Source: Prevotellamassilia timonensis (GTDB lineage: Bacteria > Bacteroidota > Bacteroidia > Bacteroidales > Bacteroidaceae). Taken from it: 64,000 nucleotides of DNA. Below, piece after piece: positions 38,858 through 47,747 of this stretch. Location: contig NZ_LT629844.1 of assembly GCF_900106785.1 (NCBI RefSeq), positions 212,922-276,921 of the forward strand, in the 5' to 3' direction. Within the stretch, counting starts at the first letter, position 1, and every line of letters starts with the position of its first letter. Under the pieces are notes generated by a model, which was given only the letters and a program-made list of their open reading frames with translations, was not told where the DNA came from and ran no database searches. Both the position numbers and the translations under genes were made by a program.

Positions 38858-41800
38858 ATGAACAAGAAGATGCTCAACTCCAAGCTTTTGTCGCTGATGC
38901 TGGCAGGAGCAAGCCTTCCGCTCGGTGCTTTGGCACAGGGCCTCACGGTGAGCGGACATGTGCAAGACACTACGGGCGAGTCGGTAGCCTATGCTACTGT
39001 AACTGTGCCTGGGTCGAAAACGATGACGCTGACCGATGCGAATGGTAATTTCAAACTTAACGTAAAGCCTGGCGCAACCCTTCGTGTGACCTATATTGGT
39101 TACAAAACGGCTACCGTAAAAGCTGATGGCACAGTGGTAATTACGCTTGAGGATAACTCAATGCTGAATGAAGCTGTGGTTATTGGTTATGGCACAGCTA
39201 AGAAAAATGACCTGACGGGTTCGGTAACAGCTATCAAACCTGATGATAAGAACCATGGCCTGCAAACTTCAGCCCAGGATATGATTCAGGGCAAGGTGGC
39301 AGGTGTCAATGTGGTAAGCAGTAGTGGCGCTCCTGGTGGTGCCGCAACGATTCGTATTCGTGGTGGCTCTTCGCTGAACGCTAAGAATGACCCATTGATT
39401 GTAATTGATGGTCTTGCCCTGGATAACGATGGCCTTGAAGGTTCACCCAATGCACTCACACTGGTTAATCCTAACGATATTGAATCCTTCACGGTGTTGA
39501 AGGACGCATCGGCTACCGCCATCTATGGTTCACGTGCCTCGAATGGCGTTATCATCATCACGACTAAGAAGGGACGCAAAAATACCCGTCCGCATGTGTC
39601 GTACAATGGTAATGTGTCAGTAAGCACCAATACCAAGTATCTGGATGTGCTCAATGCACAAGAGTTTATAGACTTGGTGCGTCGTCGCACGGGGCTGACC
39701 GATGATGCTGCTTGGCAAGCTTCAGAGTATTATAACTCATTGGGCTATTGGAATGCAGCAGGCCAACACCACTTTGCCGACACCGATTGGCAAAAGGAGA
39801 TATACCGTACCGCTGTATCAACTGACCATAACATCACTTTGAGCGGTGGCATCAAGAATATGCCCTACCGCGTAAGCTTTGGTTATACCAACCAAAAGGG
39901 TACGCTCAAGACGTCAGACTATAGCCGTTACACGGGTAGCTTCAATCTTTCGCCTACCTTCTTGCATGATCACTTGTCGGTTAACCTCAATGGTAAGTTC
40001 ATGTATTCACGCTCATCATATGCTAACACTGATGCCATAGCCCAGGCATTGAGCATGGATCCTACCAAGCCCATTTATGATGATCGCGCTGAGGCAAAGG
40101 AGTATGGTGGCTTCTGGCAATGGCCTGCTACGGCAGACTTTGGTGACAGCGAATGGACACACACCAGCAATAGCCAGGCTATCGGCAACCCTGTAGCAAC
40201 TTTGTTGCAGCAAGAGAACATTGGCAAGAGCCGCTCATTGCAGGGCAACCTTGAGTTAGACTACAAGGTGCATGGCTTTGAAGACTTGCGCTTGCACGTG
40301 AATGGTGGCATGGAAGTGGCCCATGGCCATAGCGATAAAACTTGTTTGCCCACCGACTATGGCCATATGTACTATGGCAGCAAGGGGTGGAATGAGGCCG
40401 ACAAGTATAACCTCTCGCTCAATATGTATGCACAGTACGCTAAGAACTTTACTGAGGCACATCATTTTGATGCCATGTTAGGTTATGAGTGGCAACACTT
40501 CCACCGCGAATCGGACTTTAGCTATCCTGTTTACTACCCGTCAACTCACTTGACACACCCTGGTGAACTGACCAATCCTAACTACTTTGCGGAGAAGAAT
40601 AGCTTGTTCAAGACCGAATACTATTTGGTTAGCTTCTTTGGCCGTTTCAACTATAGCTTGCTGAATCGTTACCTCATTACCTTTACGCTGCGTGACGATG
40701 GTTCATCACGCTTCTCAAAGGATCAGCGTTGGGGCCTCTTCCCTGCAGCCGCCTTTGCTTGGAAGGTAAAGGAGGAGAACTTCTTGAAGGACGTAAAAGC
40801 TGTGACCGACTTGAAGCTTCGTTTGGGTTGGGGTGTCACCGGACAGCAAGAGCATGGCTATGGCGACTATGTTTATATGCCTAACTACTCACAGAATGTG
40901 GCCGGAGCTTTCTATCCTATAGTAGGTGATGGCACAACTTATCGTCCGGAAGCTTATAATAAGGACTTGACTTGGGAAAAGACGACTACTTACAACGTGG
41001 GTCTTGACCTCGGTTTCTGGAATAACCGTGTAATAGCCAACCTCGATTGGTATTATCGCAAAACAACCAATTTGCTGAACACGGGTTTTGTGGCAGTAGG
41101 TTCAAACTTTAGCAGTAGCGTGCTCAGCAACATTGGTTCGCTGCATAACACAGGTGTTGAAGCCATGTTGACCGTACGTCCTGTTCAAACCCGCGATTGG
41201 GGTTGGGAGGTATCGTACAACATAGGTTGGAACAAGAATGAGATTGACGAACTCGTAGCCTCACAGGGTCCTGACTATTACATACCTAACGCTTATTGCT
41301 CGGGTGGTAAAGCCACAGCCGACAACATGATTAAGGCTTGGAAGGCAGGCGAGGCCGCCAGTGCTTTCTATGTGTACCAGCAGGTATATGACGAGAACGG
41401 ACAACCCCGCTTTGGTGAGTTTGTTGACCGCAATGCTGATGGCGTGATTGACTATAAAGACCGCTACTTCTACAAAAAGTCGGATCCTGACGTAACCATG
41501 GGGCTTAGCACCAAACTTACTTATAAGCATTGGGATTTGGGCTTAGGTTTCCGTGCCAGCTTGAACAATTACGTGTACAATAGTGTAGAGGCTGGTGATA
41601 ACGTGAACACTGGTATGAGTCGCCTTTATGCTGGTAACACTTGGCACAACGCCTTTAAGTATGAATTGGCCAAGGACTGGACCAGCTCAAGTGCCAACGC
41701 TTCATGTTCAGACTACTTTATTCAGAATGCTTCATTCTTGAAACTTGACAACATCACCTTGGGATACTCATTCGACCGCATTGGCAAGAGCAGCATCAGT

Positions 41801-41941
41801 GGCCGCGTTTATGCTACGGCACAAAATGTGTTTACCATTACCAAGTACAAGGGACTTGACCCCGAAATTGATGGTGGCTATGACAGCAACGTTTATCCGC
41901 GTCCCTTCACTTGCATTGTGGGCGTAAGCCTTAACTTCTAA
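38858..41941 (+). CDS. susC: SusC-type TonB-dependent starch oligosaccharide transporter
   Basis: Outer membrane importer of maltooligosaccharides, 1027 residues. Signal peptide ending near LAQG, then a carboxypeptidase-regulatory-like domain (TVSGHVQDTTGESVAYATV), a TonB box region (LNEAVVIGYG), a plug with IRIRGGSSLNAKNDPLIVID and TAIYGSRASNGVIIITTKKG, and a long barrel ending in VGVSLNF. It is followed after 13 bases by susD; the SusC-SusD pair forms a pedal-bin transporter in the family. Confidence 0.95.
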   Translation: MNKKMLNSKLLSLMLAGASLPLGALAQGLTVSGHVQDTTGESVAYATVTVPGSKTMTLTDANGNFKLNVKPGATLRVTYIGYKTATVKADGTVVITLEDNSMLNEAVVIGYGTAKKNDLTGSVTAIKPDDKNHGLQTSAQDMIQGKVAGVNVVSSSGAPGGAATIRIRGGSSLNAKNDPLIVIDGLALDNDGLEGSPNALTLVNPNDIESFTVLKDASATAIYGSRASNGVIIITTKKGRKNTRPHVSYNGNVSVSTNTKYLDVLNAQEFIDLVRRRTGLTDDAAWQASEYYNSLGYWNAAGQHHFADTDWQKEIYRTAVSTDHNITLSGGIKNMPYRVSFGYTNQKGTLKTSDYSRYTGSFNLSPTFLHDHLSVNLNGKFMYSRSSYANTDAIAQALSMDPTKPIYDDRAEAKEYGGFWQWPATADFGDSEWTHTSNSQAIGNPVATLLQQENIGKSRSLQGNLELDYKVHGFEDLRLHVNGGMEVAHGHSDKTCLPTDYGHMYYGSKGWNEADKYNLSLNMYAQYAKNFTEAHHFDAMLGYEWQHFHRESDFSYPVYYPSTHLTHPGELTNPNYFAEKNSLFKTEYYLVSFFGRFNYSLLNRYLITFTLRDDGSSRFSKDQRWGLFPAAAFAWKVKEENFLKDVKAVTDLKLRLGWGVTGQQEHGYGDYVYMPNYSQNVAGAFYPIVGDGTTYRPEAYNKDLTWEKTTTYNVGLDLGFWNNRVIANLDWYYRKTTNLLNTGFVAVGSNFSSSVLSNIGSLHNTGVEAMLTVRPVQTRDWGWEVSYNIGWNKNEIDELVASQGPDYYIPNAYCSGGKATADNMIKAWKAGEAASAFYVYQQVYDENGQPRFGEFVDRNADGVIDYKDRYFYKKSDPDVTMGLSTKLTYKHWDLGLGFRASLNNYVYNSVEAGDNVNTGMSRLYAGNTWHNAFKYELAKDWTSSSANASCSDYFIQNASFLKLDNITLGYSFDRIGKSSISGRVYATAQNVFTITKYKGLDPEIDGGYDSNVYPRPFTCIVGVSLNF

Positions 41942-41954
41942 AACCGCTACTACA

Positions 41955-43577
41955 ATGAAACTCAATATAAGAAAATATGCCGCGCTGATGGCTTGCGCCT
42001 GTGGCCTGACCATCACTTCATGTACGGGCGACCTTGATGTAACGCCTATCAACCCGCAGCAAACACAGGTGGCTAACGATGATGCCTTGTTCAACAAGCT
42101 TTATGCCACCTTCTGCCTGACAGGGCAGCAGGGTAATGCCGGAAAGCCTGATATACCCTCAAGTGTGATGAGTGATGAGGGTGGTACGCAGTATTATCGT
42201 ATGCAATGGTACTTAAATGAGTTTACCAGCGACGAGGCCGCATGGGTTTATGCGGCCAACGATGGTGGTGTGCAGGAGTTGATGTATAACAACTACACTG
42301 CCAGCAATGCGTTTGCCTTGGGCCTTTACTATCGCCTTTACTTTAACATTACGCTTTGCAACTCTTACATCAACGACATAGGCAAAGATCCTATGCGATT
42401 GGCTGAAGCGCGATTTATCAGGGCTTATAACTATGCCTCTGTGCTCGATATTTTTGGCGCAGGTCCCTTCTGTACTAAGGTATCATCAGACAATGCCGTC
42501 TACTACAATCGTCAGCAACTCTTTGACTTTGTAGAGTCGGAACTGCTCGACATTGAGGACAAAATGGCCGACCCCGGGCGCAACACTTACGGCCGTGCCG
42601 ACAAGGTGGCTGTGTGGTTGTTGCTCTCACGCCTTTATTTGAATGCCGAGGTGTACACGGGGCATGAACGCAACGATGATGCCATGACTTATGCTAATAA
42701 GGTGCTGGAGAATGGTTACTACCACTTGAACCTCAATGGTGCTACCAATCCGACAACGGGCGAAAAGTATAGTGCTTACCAAATGCTCTTCTTGGCCGAC
42801 AATAATAGCAATGGTGCACAGTATGAGGACATTCTGCCCGTGTTGCAAGATGGCATTATTACCAAAACTGATGGCGGTACGCAAATGTTGATTCAAGCCT
42901 CATATGACGATAAAAACGACATGGACATTGATGTGCCGTCAGGCACGAACCATAGCTGGGGCAAGTGTTTACAAATTAAGAGTAAACTCGTAGATCAGTT
43001 CTTTAATGATGCTGCAGCTCCCGAAACGGGCAGCATAGCCACCATGACAGGAGCTGCCAATGACGATCGTGCATTGTTCTACTCAAAGGGCTACAAACAG
43101 CATATAACTAAGGTGGGTGATATAGCTTATGGCTTCACGAGCGTAAAGTTCCGCAATGTGCGTTCAGATGGTGCACGAACATCGGCCATTGACTATGTTG
43201 ACACAGACCTGCCTTTGATGCGTATGGCGGAGGCTTACCTCACTTATGCAGAGGCCTCGGTTCGTAAGTTTGGCCCGAACTCTGATGCTGATAGCAAACT
43301 CAAGGAATTGCGCGATAGAGCACATGCTGCCCCATTGAACAATGCTACACTTGACGATATTTGTGCTGAGTGGGCACGCGAGTTCTGGTTTGAGGGACGC
43401 AGACGTATGGATCTTATCCGCTTTAATAAGTTTGCCGGACAGTCTGACTACAAGTGGGAGTTTATGGGAGGCGAGGAAAATGGCACATCGTTCCCGTCAT
43501 TCCGCAAGGTGTTTGCTATTCCACAAACTGACTTGAGCAATAACCCCAACTTGAAGCAGAATGAAGGATATAATTAA
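41955..43577 (+). CDS. susD: SusD-family starch-binding lipoprotein
   Basis: A surface lipoprotein of 540 residues (TITSCTGD, Cys near residue 22) that binds starch and closes the SusC barrel. It shows TPR-type helices in the first half (EARFIRAYNYASVLDIFG), the usual LPLMRMAEAYLTYAEASVR segment and the C-terminal DDICAEWAREFWFEGRRRMDLIRF motif of the family. It lies 13 bases after susC. A 179-base gap with a hairpin separates it from susE. Confidence 0.95.
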   Translation: MKLNIRKYAALMACACGLTITSCTGDLDVTPINPQQTQVANDDALFNKLYATFCLTGQQGNAGKPDIPSSVMSDEGGTQYYRMQWYLNEFTSDEAAWVYAANDGGVQELMYNNYTASNAFALGLYYRLYFNITLCNSYINDIGKDPMRLAEARFIRAYNYASVLDIFGAGPFCTKVSSDNAVYYNRQQLFDFVESELLDIEDKMADPGRNTYGRADKVAVWLLLSRLYLNAEVYTGHERNDDAMTYANKVLENGYYHLNLNGATNPTTGEKYSAYQMLFLADNNSNGAQYEDILPVLQDGIITKTDGGTQMLIQASYDDKNDMDIDVPSGTNHSWGKCLQIKSKLVDQFFNDAAAPETGSIATMTGAANDDRALFYSKGYKQHITKVGDIAYGFTSVKFRNVRSDGARTSAIDYVDTDLPLMRMAEAYLTYAEASVRKFGPNSDADSKLKELRDRAHAAPLNNATLDDICAEWAREFWFEGRRRMDLIRFNKFAGQSDYKWEFMGGEENGTSFPSFRKVFAIPQTDLSNNPNLKQNEGYN

Positions 43578-43670
43578 GTTCTGAGTTTAGAGGTTATAAC
43601 GTAGGTTCTGATAACTGTGAGTGGGAAACTACAATGAACAGATAAACAAGGAACGCTAAAGCCTATGGAG

Positions 43671-43704
43671 GCTTGGAGGTTGCCTTTATGACTAACCTCC
43701 AAGC
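43671..43704 (+). promoter_or_regulatory. Hairpin in the susD-susE gap
   Basis: GCTTGGAGGTT and AACCTCCAAGC form an 11-bp stem with a 12-base loop. No T-run follows at once, so it is more likely an RNA stability or processing element than a full terminator. It could set the ratio of SusC/SusD to the binding lipoproteins downstream. Confidence 0.55.
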
Positions 43705-43756
43705 TTCACCTTAAACAACTGAAAGCATTTTCACTTCAAACAAAAATCAGCATATC

Positions 43757-44992
43757 ATGAAACTATATAAGATATTGTCAACAGCAGCATTGGGCTTGAG
43801 CTTGGGACTTACCTTTGCCTCGTGTGCCGACGATAACGGTTCTAACCCTGTGTTGCATATGCCCGATAGCTTTACACTCAACACACCAGCTTTGGCGGGT
43901 AATGCTTATGACTTAAAAAATACAACCGACTCGATAGCCTTTACATGGAGTCAGCCTGACTATGGCGGCATGCCGCTTGTAACTAACTACAAACTGCAGT
44001 ACGTGGTGAGCAAGGATGGCTCTGAGGTGGTGACTGATGCCGACGGCAAGTTAAAGTTTGCCGACAATGCAGAAGTAAAGGAGTACGATGAAGGCAAGAC
44101 AAAATGCGAATACAAACTGGCTCCTGCCGATGTTGACTTGCTCTTGTTGCGTGAGTTGGGCGTGAAACGAGCTGATGCCGTGCCATCGTCTGTAAACGTT
44201 TACTATCGATTGAGCGCACAAACAACTTCAACCCCCAAAGTATACTCTAACATAGTAAAAGTGACCTACTTGCCTTACTACCAGCGCATGGAGGTGGCTG
44301 AACCCGTTACATGGTATCTCTTGGGTAGTTGCTTTGGCGATGGCTCTTGGGGCGATGCGCTTATCACAGCCACTATGCCGCTTTACCTCACGGGCGATAG
44401 CTATGACGAGGATAATGGTTACGGCACAGTGTCGTGGACAGGTTACTTGCCAGCAGGTAGCATATTTAAGCTACGTGGCTCGCTCACTGATAATTGGCTT
44501 ACGCAAATAGGCCAGGGCGCTTCGTTTGGTAGCTTTACGATTAATGATGGCGGTTCGGCCAACATTTCACCTACCAAGAATGGTATTTACAACCTTACGA
44601 TCGACACCAAGGCAGTGGCTAATGGCGATGCCAATGGCATTAGCATTACTAAAATAGACGATGTGCCTGCTTATGGCCACCTTTACTTGAATGGCAGCTT
44701 CAATAACTGGGGCGACGGTATAGCATTGACTCCCGTTCACACCGTGGTAGGCGCCAATAACCACGACTGGTATGCCCACGTTCATTTGCCCGCAGCGAGT
44801 GAAGTGAAGTTCCAAGCCGACGGTTGGGCGATGGAAATAGGTAGTAAATATGACGAAACGCCCAGTTGCAAGTCTGGCTACTATGGCGTAGGAGTCAAGA
44901 GCGGTGGTGCAAATATCAGCATCAAGAGCGAGGCCGATTATTTGGTTGTCGTAAATGATATAACAGGAGCCTTCCGCTTTATTAAGGAGTAA
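43757..44992 (+). CDS. susE: SusE-family starch-binding lipoprotein
   Basis: A 411-residue surface lipoprotein (TFASCADD, Cys near residue 23). The N-terminal part (about 35-180) is the SusE Ig-like domain (SFTLNTPALAGNAYDLKNTT, IAFTWSQPDYGGMPLVTNY). Two starch-binding modules follow, beginning TWYLLGSCFGDGSWGDA (about 193) and GHLYLNGSFNNWGDG (about 310); Trp and aromatic residues in these modules bind glucan helices. Size and architecture match B. thetaiotaomicron SusE. Confidence 0.88.
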   Translation: MKLYKILSTAALGLSLGLTFASCADDNGSNPVLHMPDSFTLNTPALAGNAYDLKNTTDSIAFTWSQPDYGGMPLVTNYKLQYVVSKDGSEVVTDADGKLKFADNAEVKEYDEGKTKCEYKLAPADVDLLLLRELGVKRADAVPSSVNVYYRLSAQTTSTPKVYSNIVKVTYLPYYQRMEVAEPVTWYLLGSCFGDGSWGDALITATMPLYLTGDSYDEDNGYGTVSWTGYLPAGSIFKLRGSLTDNWLTQIGQGASFGSFTINDGGSANISPTKNGIYNLTIDTKAVANGDANGISITKIDDVPAYGHLYLNGSFNNWGDGIALTPVHTVVGANNHDWYAHVHLPAASEVKFQADGWAMEIGSKYDETPSCKSGYYGVGVKSGGANISIKSEADYLVVVNDITGAFRFIKE

Positions 44993-45063
44993 ACAACGGT
45001 TTGAGGGGTGGGGTAGCTCTCCTTATAGTTCATTCCACTCCTTAGCCTTAAAACAGAAAGATT

Positions 45064-45876
45064 ATGTTCAAGAAAATCATATTTGGCTTGATGGCACTCA
45101 TGTGCTTGACAGCCTGCGACGAAGATTATACTGACTGGAAAGCTCCGCAAGGCAATCAGCAGGAAGAGGCACAGAACATTCTGCTCAACATTACCCCTTG
45201 TGCCGACATAGATATGAGCGTAGTAACAGCCGACAGCATAGAACTGGCACAGTATACAATTGAGCAGCCCGAGGGTTTCGTAACCGATTCGTTTGCCCTT
45301 GACGTGGTAGGCAAAGATGGCAGTTTGACACCGCTTGCCGTAAACGATGAAGGCAAGGTCGCTACAGCTGATGTAGCCAACATTGTAACCCAAGAGTTTG
45401 GTCGTCGTCCTGAGCTGCGCACACTCACCCTTAAAGCCACTGTGTATGCCTGGACGTCGGCTGATAAAACAGACCGCGTGAGCAAAAGCAAGAACATTGA
45501 GGTAAAGGTAAAGCCTGTAGCCCCAGTGATTGAATCAGCCTATTATTACATAGGCGTGTTGGGCACAGACAAGAGTCGCCCCATGACCAAGGAGGCTGAT
45601 GGCGTGTATAGCGTAACGGTTCCAGCTAAAGGTGAATGGCATTGGTTCAAAATAGCTCCCGAATCAGGTTTTGGTGCTGATGGCAACTTTGATTGGGCCA
45701 ATGAAAGTAATTGCCTTTGCGCTCCTACCAAAGACTGTGAAGCCACTGAAGGCAAGTTCGTAATTGGCGGTGGCAAATACTCTTGGCACCTTGTTGAACC
45801 CGAAGGCGCTACCTCGTTCACCATAAAGGTTGACCTTTATGAAATGAACTATAGCATCACGGCAAATTATAAATGA
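45064..45876 (+). CDS. Short SusE/SusF-like lipoprotein
   Basis: A 270-residue lipoprotein (CLTACDEDYTDW, Cys near residue 18). It has Ig-like sequence (about 30-155, with SADSIELAQYTIEQPEGF) and one C-terminal module (YYYIGVLGTDKSRPMTKE, GEWHWFKIAPESGFGADG, EGATSFTIKVDLYEMNYSI) that resembles the last binding module of SusE/SusF proteins. It takes the SusF position but is little more than half the size of SusF, with one module in place of three. It is 71 bases behind susE and followed by a terminator-like hairpin before the amylase. Confidence 0.8.
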   Translation: MFKKIIFGLMALMCLTACDEDYTDWKAPQGNQQEEAQNILLNITPCADIDMSVVTADSIELAQYTIEQPEGFVTDSFALDVVGKDGSLTPLAVNDEGKVATADVANIVTQEFGRRPELRTLTLKATVYAWTSADKTDRVSKSKNIEVKVKPVAPVIESAYYYIGVLGTDKSRPMTKEADGVYSVTVPAKGEWHWFKIAPESGFGADGNFDWANESNCLCAPTKDCEATEGKFVIGGGKYSWHLVEPEGATSFTIKVDLYEMNYSITANYK

Positions 45877-45896
45877 CTCATTAGTAAGAACAAGCA

Positions 45897-45930
45897 AGAA
45901 CTCCATCCCTTGCAAGGGTGGAGTTCTTTG
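45897..45930 (+). terminator. Terminator-like hairpin just before the alpha-amylase start
   Basis: AGAACTCCATCCCTT and AAGGGTGGAGTTCT pair over 14 bases with one bulge and a two-base loop, followed by TTG. Its end is only 13-19 bases from the two possible amylase start codons, so it may reduce read-through or shape access to the start. Confidence 0.7.
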
Positions 45931-45942
45931 CATTAAGTGCGT

Positions 45943-47445
45943 ATGTCAATGAAAAAGTGTATACTCTTAATAGCATCGTGGCTGCCTCTGTCCTTATTTG
46001 CTCAGGTTCCAGCCGAAAGTGAGGATGTGATGTTACAAGGCTTTTACTGGAACTCGCAAAAGCAAACGGGGTGGACACAGTTGACCCAACGGGTTGACGA
46101 AATAAGTCAGAACTTCAATCTCGTATGGTTGCCCCCTTCAGCCAGTGCTGAGGGTGGCGACGCAGTGGGTGGTAGTAATGTAGGTTACCACCCGCGTCAG
46201 TGGAATAATCAAAACTCATGTTGGGGTACAGCGTCCGATTTAAGAACCCTCATCAGTGCCATGCACGCCAAGGGCGTAAAGGTAATAGCCGACATCGTTA
46301 TTAATCATAGGGCAGGTGACACTGGCTGGGGAAACTTTGCGAAGGACGATTTCGGAACTTATGGCACCTACCAGCTTACCACCGAGCATATATGTGCCAA
46401 CGATGAAATCAATACAGATAAAAGTGCAGGAGCATGGTATGGTAAGGCTAAGGGAGCTAATGATACGGGCGAGAATTGGAATGGCGCACGCGACTTAGAC
46501 CACACATCACCCTACGTGCAACAAGATGTTGAGGCTTACCTTAATTGGTTGCATGGCGAATTTGGCTATGATGGTTGGCGCTACGACTATTGCAAGGGCT
46601 ATGACGGCAAATATGTAGGCATATACAATGCCACCACGCATCCTTATTTGTCAGTAGGCGAGTATTGGGACGGAGGTTATGACCCCGTGGCAGCTTGGAT
46701 TGAAGCCACAGGGCGTCAAAGCATGGCTTTTGATTTCCCGTCAAAGTATGCTGCACTCAACAATGGCCTGGCCAAAAACAACTATGCCAACATGTCGTGG
46801 ATAGAGAACAAAACCACCTGGCGCCCGGCGGGAATGATACATCACCACAATTACAATCGTTATGCAATAACTTTTGTCGATAATCATGACACTTATCGTG
46901 ACGGCAATAAGTACACGGGTAACATTCAGGCAGCTTATGCTTTTCTCCTTTCATCGCCGGGCATACCATGTGTGTTTTGGCCCCATTGGGTGGGAGCAGA
47001 CCACGATGCTATTAATCGCATGATAGCCGTGCGTCGTGCCGTAGGTTTGCACTCCGAAAGCGATGTGACGGTAACGCAGCGCGGCACCTACTATGAAAGT
47101 CATGCCATTGGCCATAATGGTCAACTTATAACACGCATTGGCACAGCAGCCCCTACCTCCGCGCCCGATGGTTACCAGTTGGTAGCAAGTGGCACGACCT
47201 GGCAAATGTTTGCTGATGCTGCCGTTGCAGCATCAATAGTGCCTGTTCAGCAATCGTCGTTGAAGGTATGGGCTGAGAATGGGAAACTCTGTGTGCAAAG
47301 TCCGCAGCCGCAATTAGTAAGTGTGTTCACCACTGATGGGCGTATTGTTTATAACAATCAAGTAACAACGTTATCGCTCATGTTGCCCGCCCATTGTTAT
47401 GTAGTACAAGCAGGAGGTAAAAGCATGAAAGTGGTGGTGAAGTAA
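45943..47445 (+). CDS. Secreted alpha-amylase GH13 with type IX-like sorting tail
   Basis: An endo-acting amylase of about 500 residues. The open frame begins with a GTG at 45937, but the ATGs at 45943 and 45949 give the better signal peptide (MKKCILLIASWLPLSLFAQ). No lipobox follows. The GH13 barrel starts VMLQGFYWNSQ and has IADIVINHR, nucleophile Asp in GWRYDYCKGY (about 214), Glu in LSVGEYWDGG (about 239) and Asp in FVDNHDTYRDG (about 314). After the amylase C domain, the last 65 residues (VSVFTTDGRIVYNNQ ... GKSMKVVVK) resemble a type IX secretion sorting domain. It takes the SusG position but SusG is a larger lipoprotein with an inserted binding module. Confidence 0.9.
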   Translation: MSMKKCILLIASWLPLSLFAQVPAESEDVMLQGFYWNSQKQTGWTQLTQRVDEISQNFNLVWLPPSASAEGGDAVGGSNVGYHPRQWNNQNSCWGTASDLRTLISAMHAKGVKVIADIVINHRAGDTGWGNFAKDDFGTYGTYQLTTEHICANDEINTDKSAGAWYGKAKGANDTGENWNGARDLDHTSPYVQQDVEAYLNWLHGEFGYDGWRYDYCKGYDGKYVGIYNATTHPYLSVGEYWDGGYDPVAAWIEATGRQSMAFDFPSKYAALNNGLAKNNYANMSWIENKTTWRPAGMIHHHNYNRYAITFVDNHDTYRDGNKYTGNIQAAYAFLLSSPGIPCVFWPHWVGADHDAINRMIAVRRAVGLHSESDVTVTQRGTYYESHAIGHNGQLITRIGTAAPTSAPDGYQLVASGTTWQMFADAAVAASIVPVQQSSLKVWAENGKLCVQSPQPQLVSVFTTDGRIVYNNQVTTLSLMLPAHCYVVQAGGKSMKVVVK

Positions 47446-47453
47446 AATGACAC

Positions 47454-47495
47454 ACGAGTTGTTCGGGATAAGAAATGCAGAGAAATAGGTGGAGA
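47454..47495 (+). repeat. Sus-locus flanking sequence, right copy
   Basis: ACGAGTTGTTCGGGATAAGA followed by AATGCAGAGAAATAGGTGGAGA, nine bases behind the amylase stop. It matches 30457-30494 in inverted orientation. The rest of the 302-base gap to dnaK holds the terminator at 47661. Confidence 0.8.
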
Positions 47496-47660
47496 ATATA
47501 TCATCATCTATACCTCAGCGTATGAAGTTGCTTGTTGACTCTTTAGTCTACTTATTCAACGTGCGATTCTCAAGTTCCCTTTTGATTTTCTCCATAATAG
47601 GGTATTTGCGCTTCCACGTTTTACCGGACGGCAATAGTTTAGGATATATAAAGTTACACA

Positions 47661-47708
47661 AAAAGGTGCACTGCTAATCATTATGTGAATAGCAATGCAC
47701 CCTTTTTA
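47661..47708. terminator. Bidirectional terminator between alpha-amylase and dnaK
   Basis: AAAAGGTGCACTGCTAATCA pairs with TGAATAGCAATGCACCTTTT-like sequence (two mismatches), with A- and T-runs on both sides. It suits the end of both convergent genes and shares stem words with the terminator at 28848. Confidence 0.8.
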
Positions 47709-47747
47709 TGTATCTACTCCTTATTGAATGAGGAATACTGCGTATCG

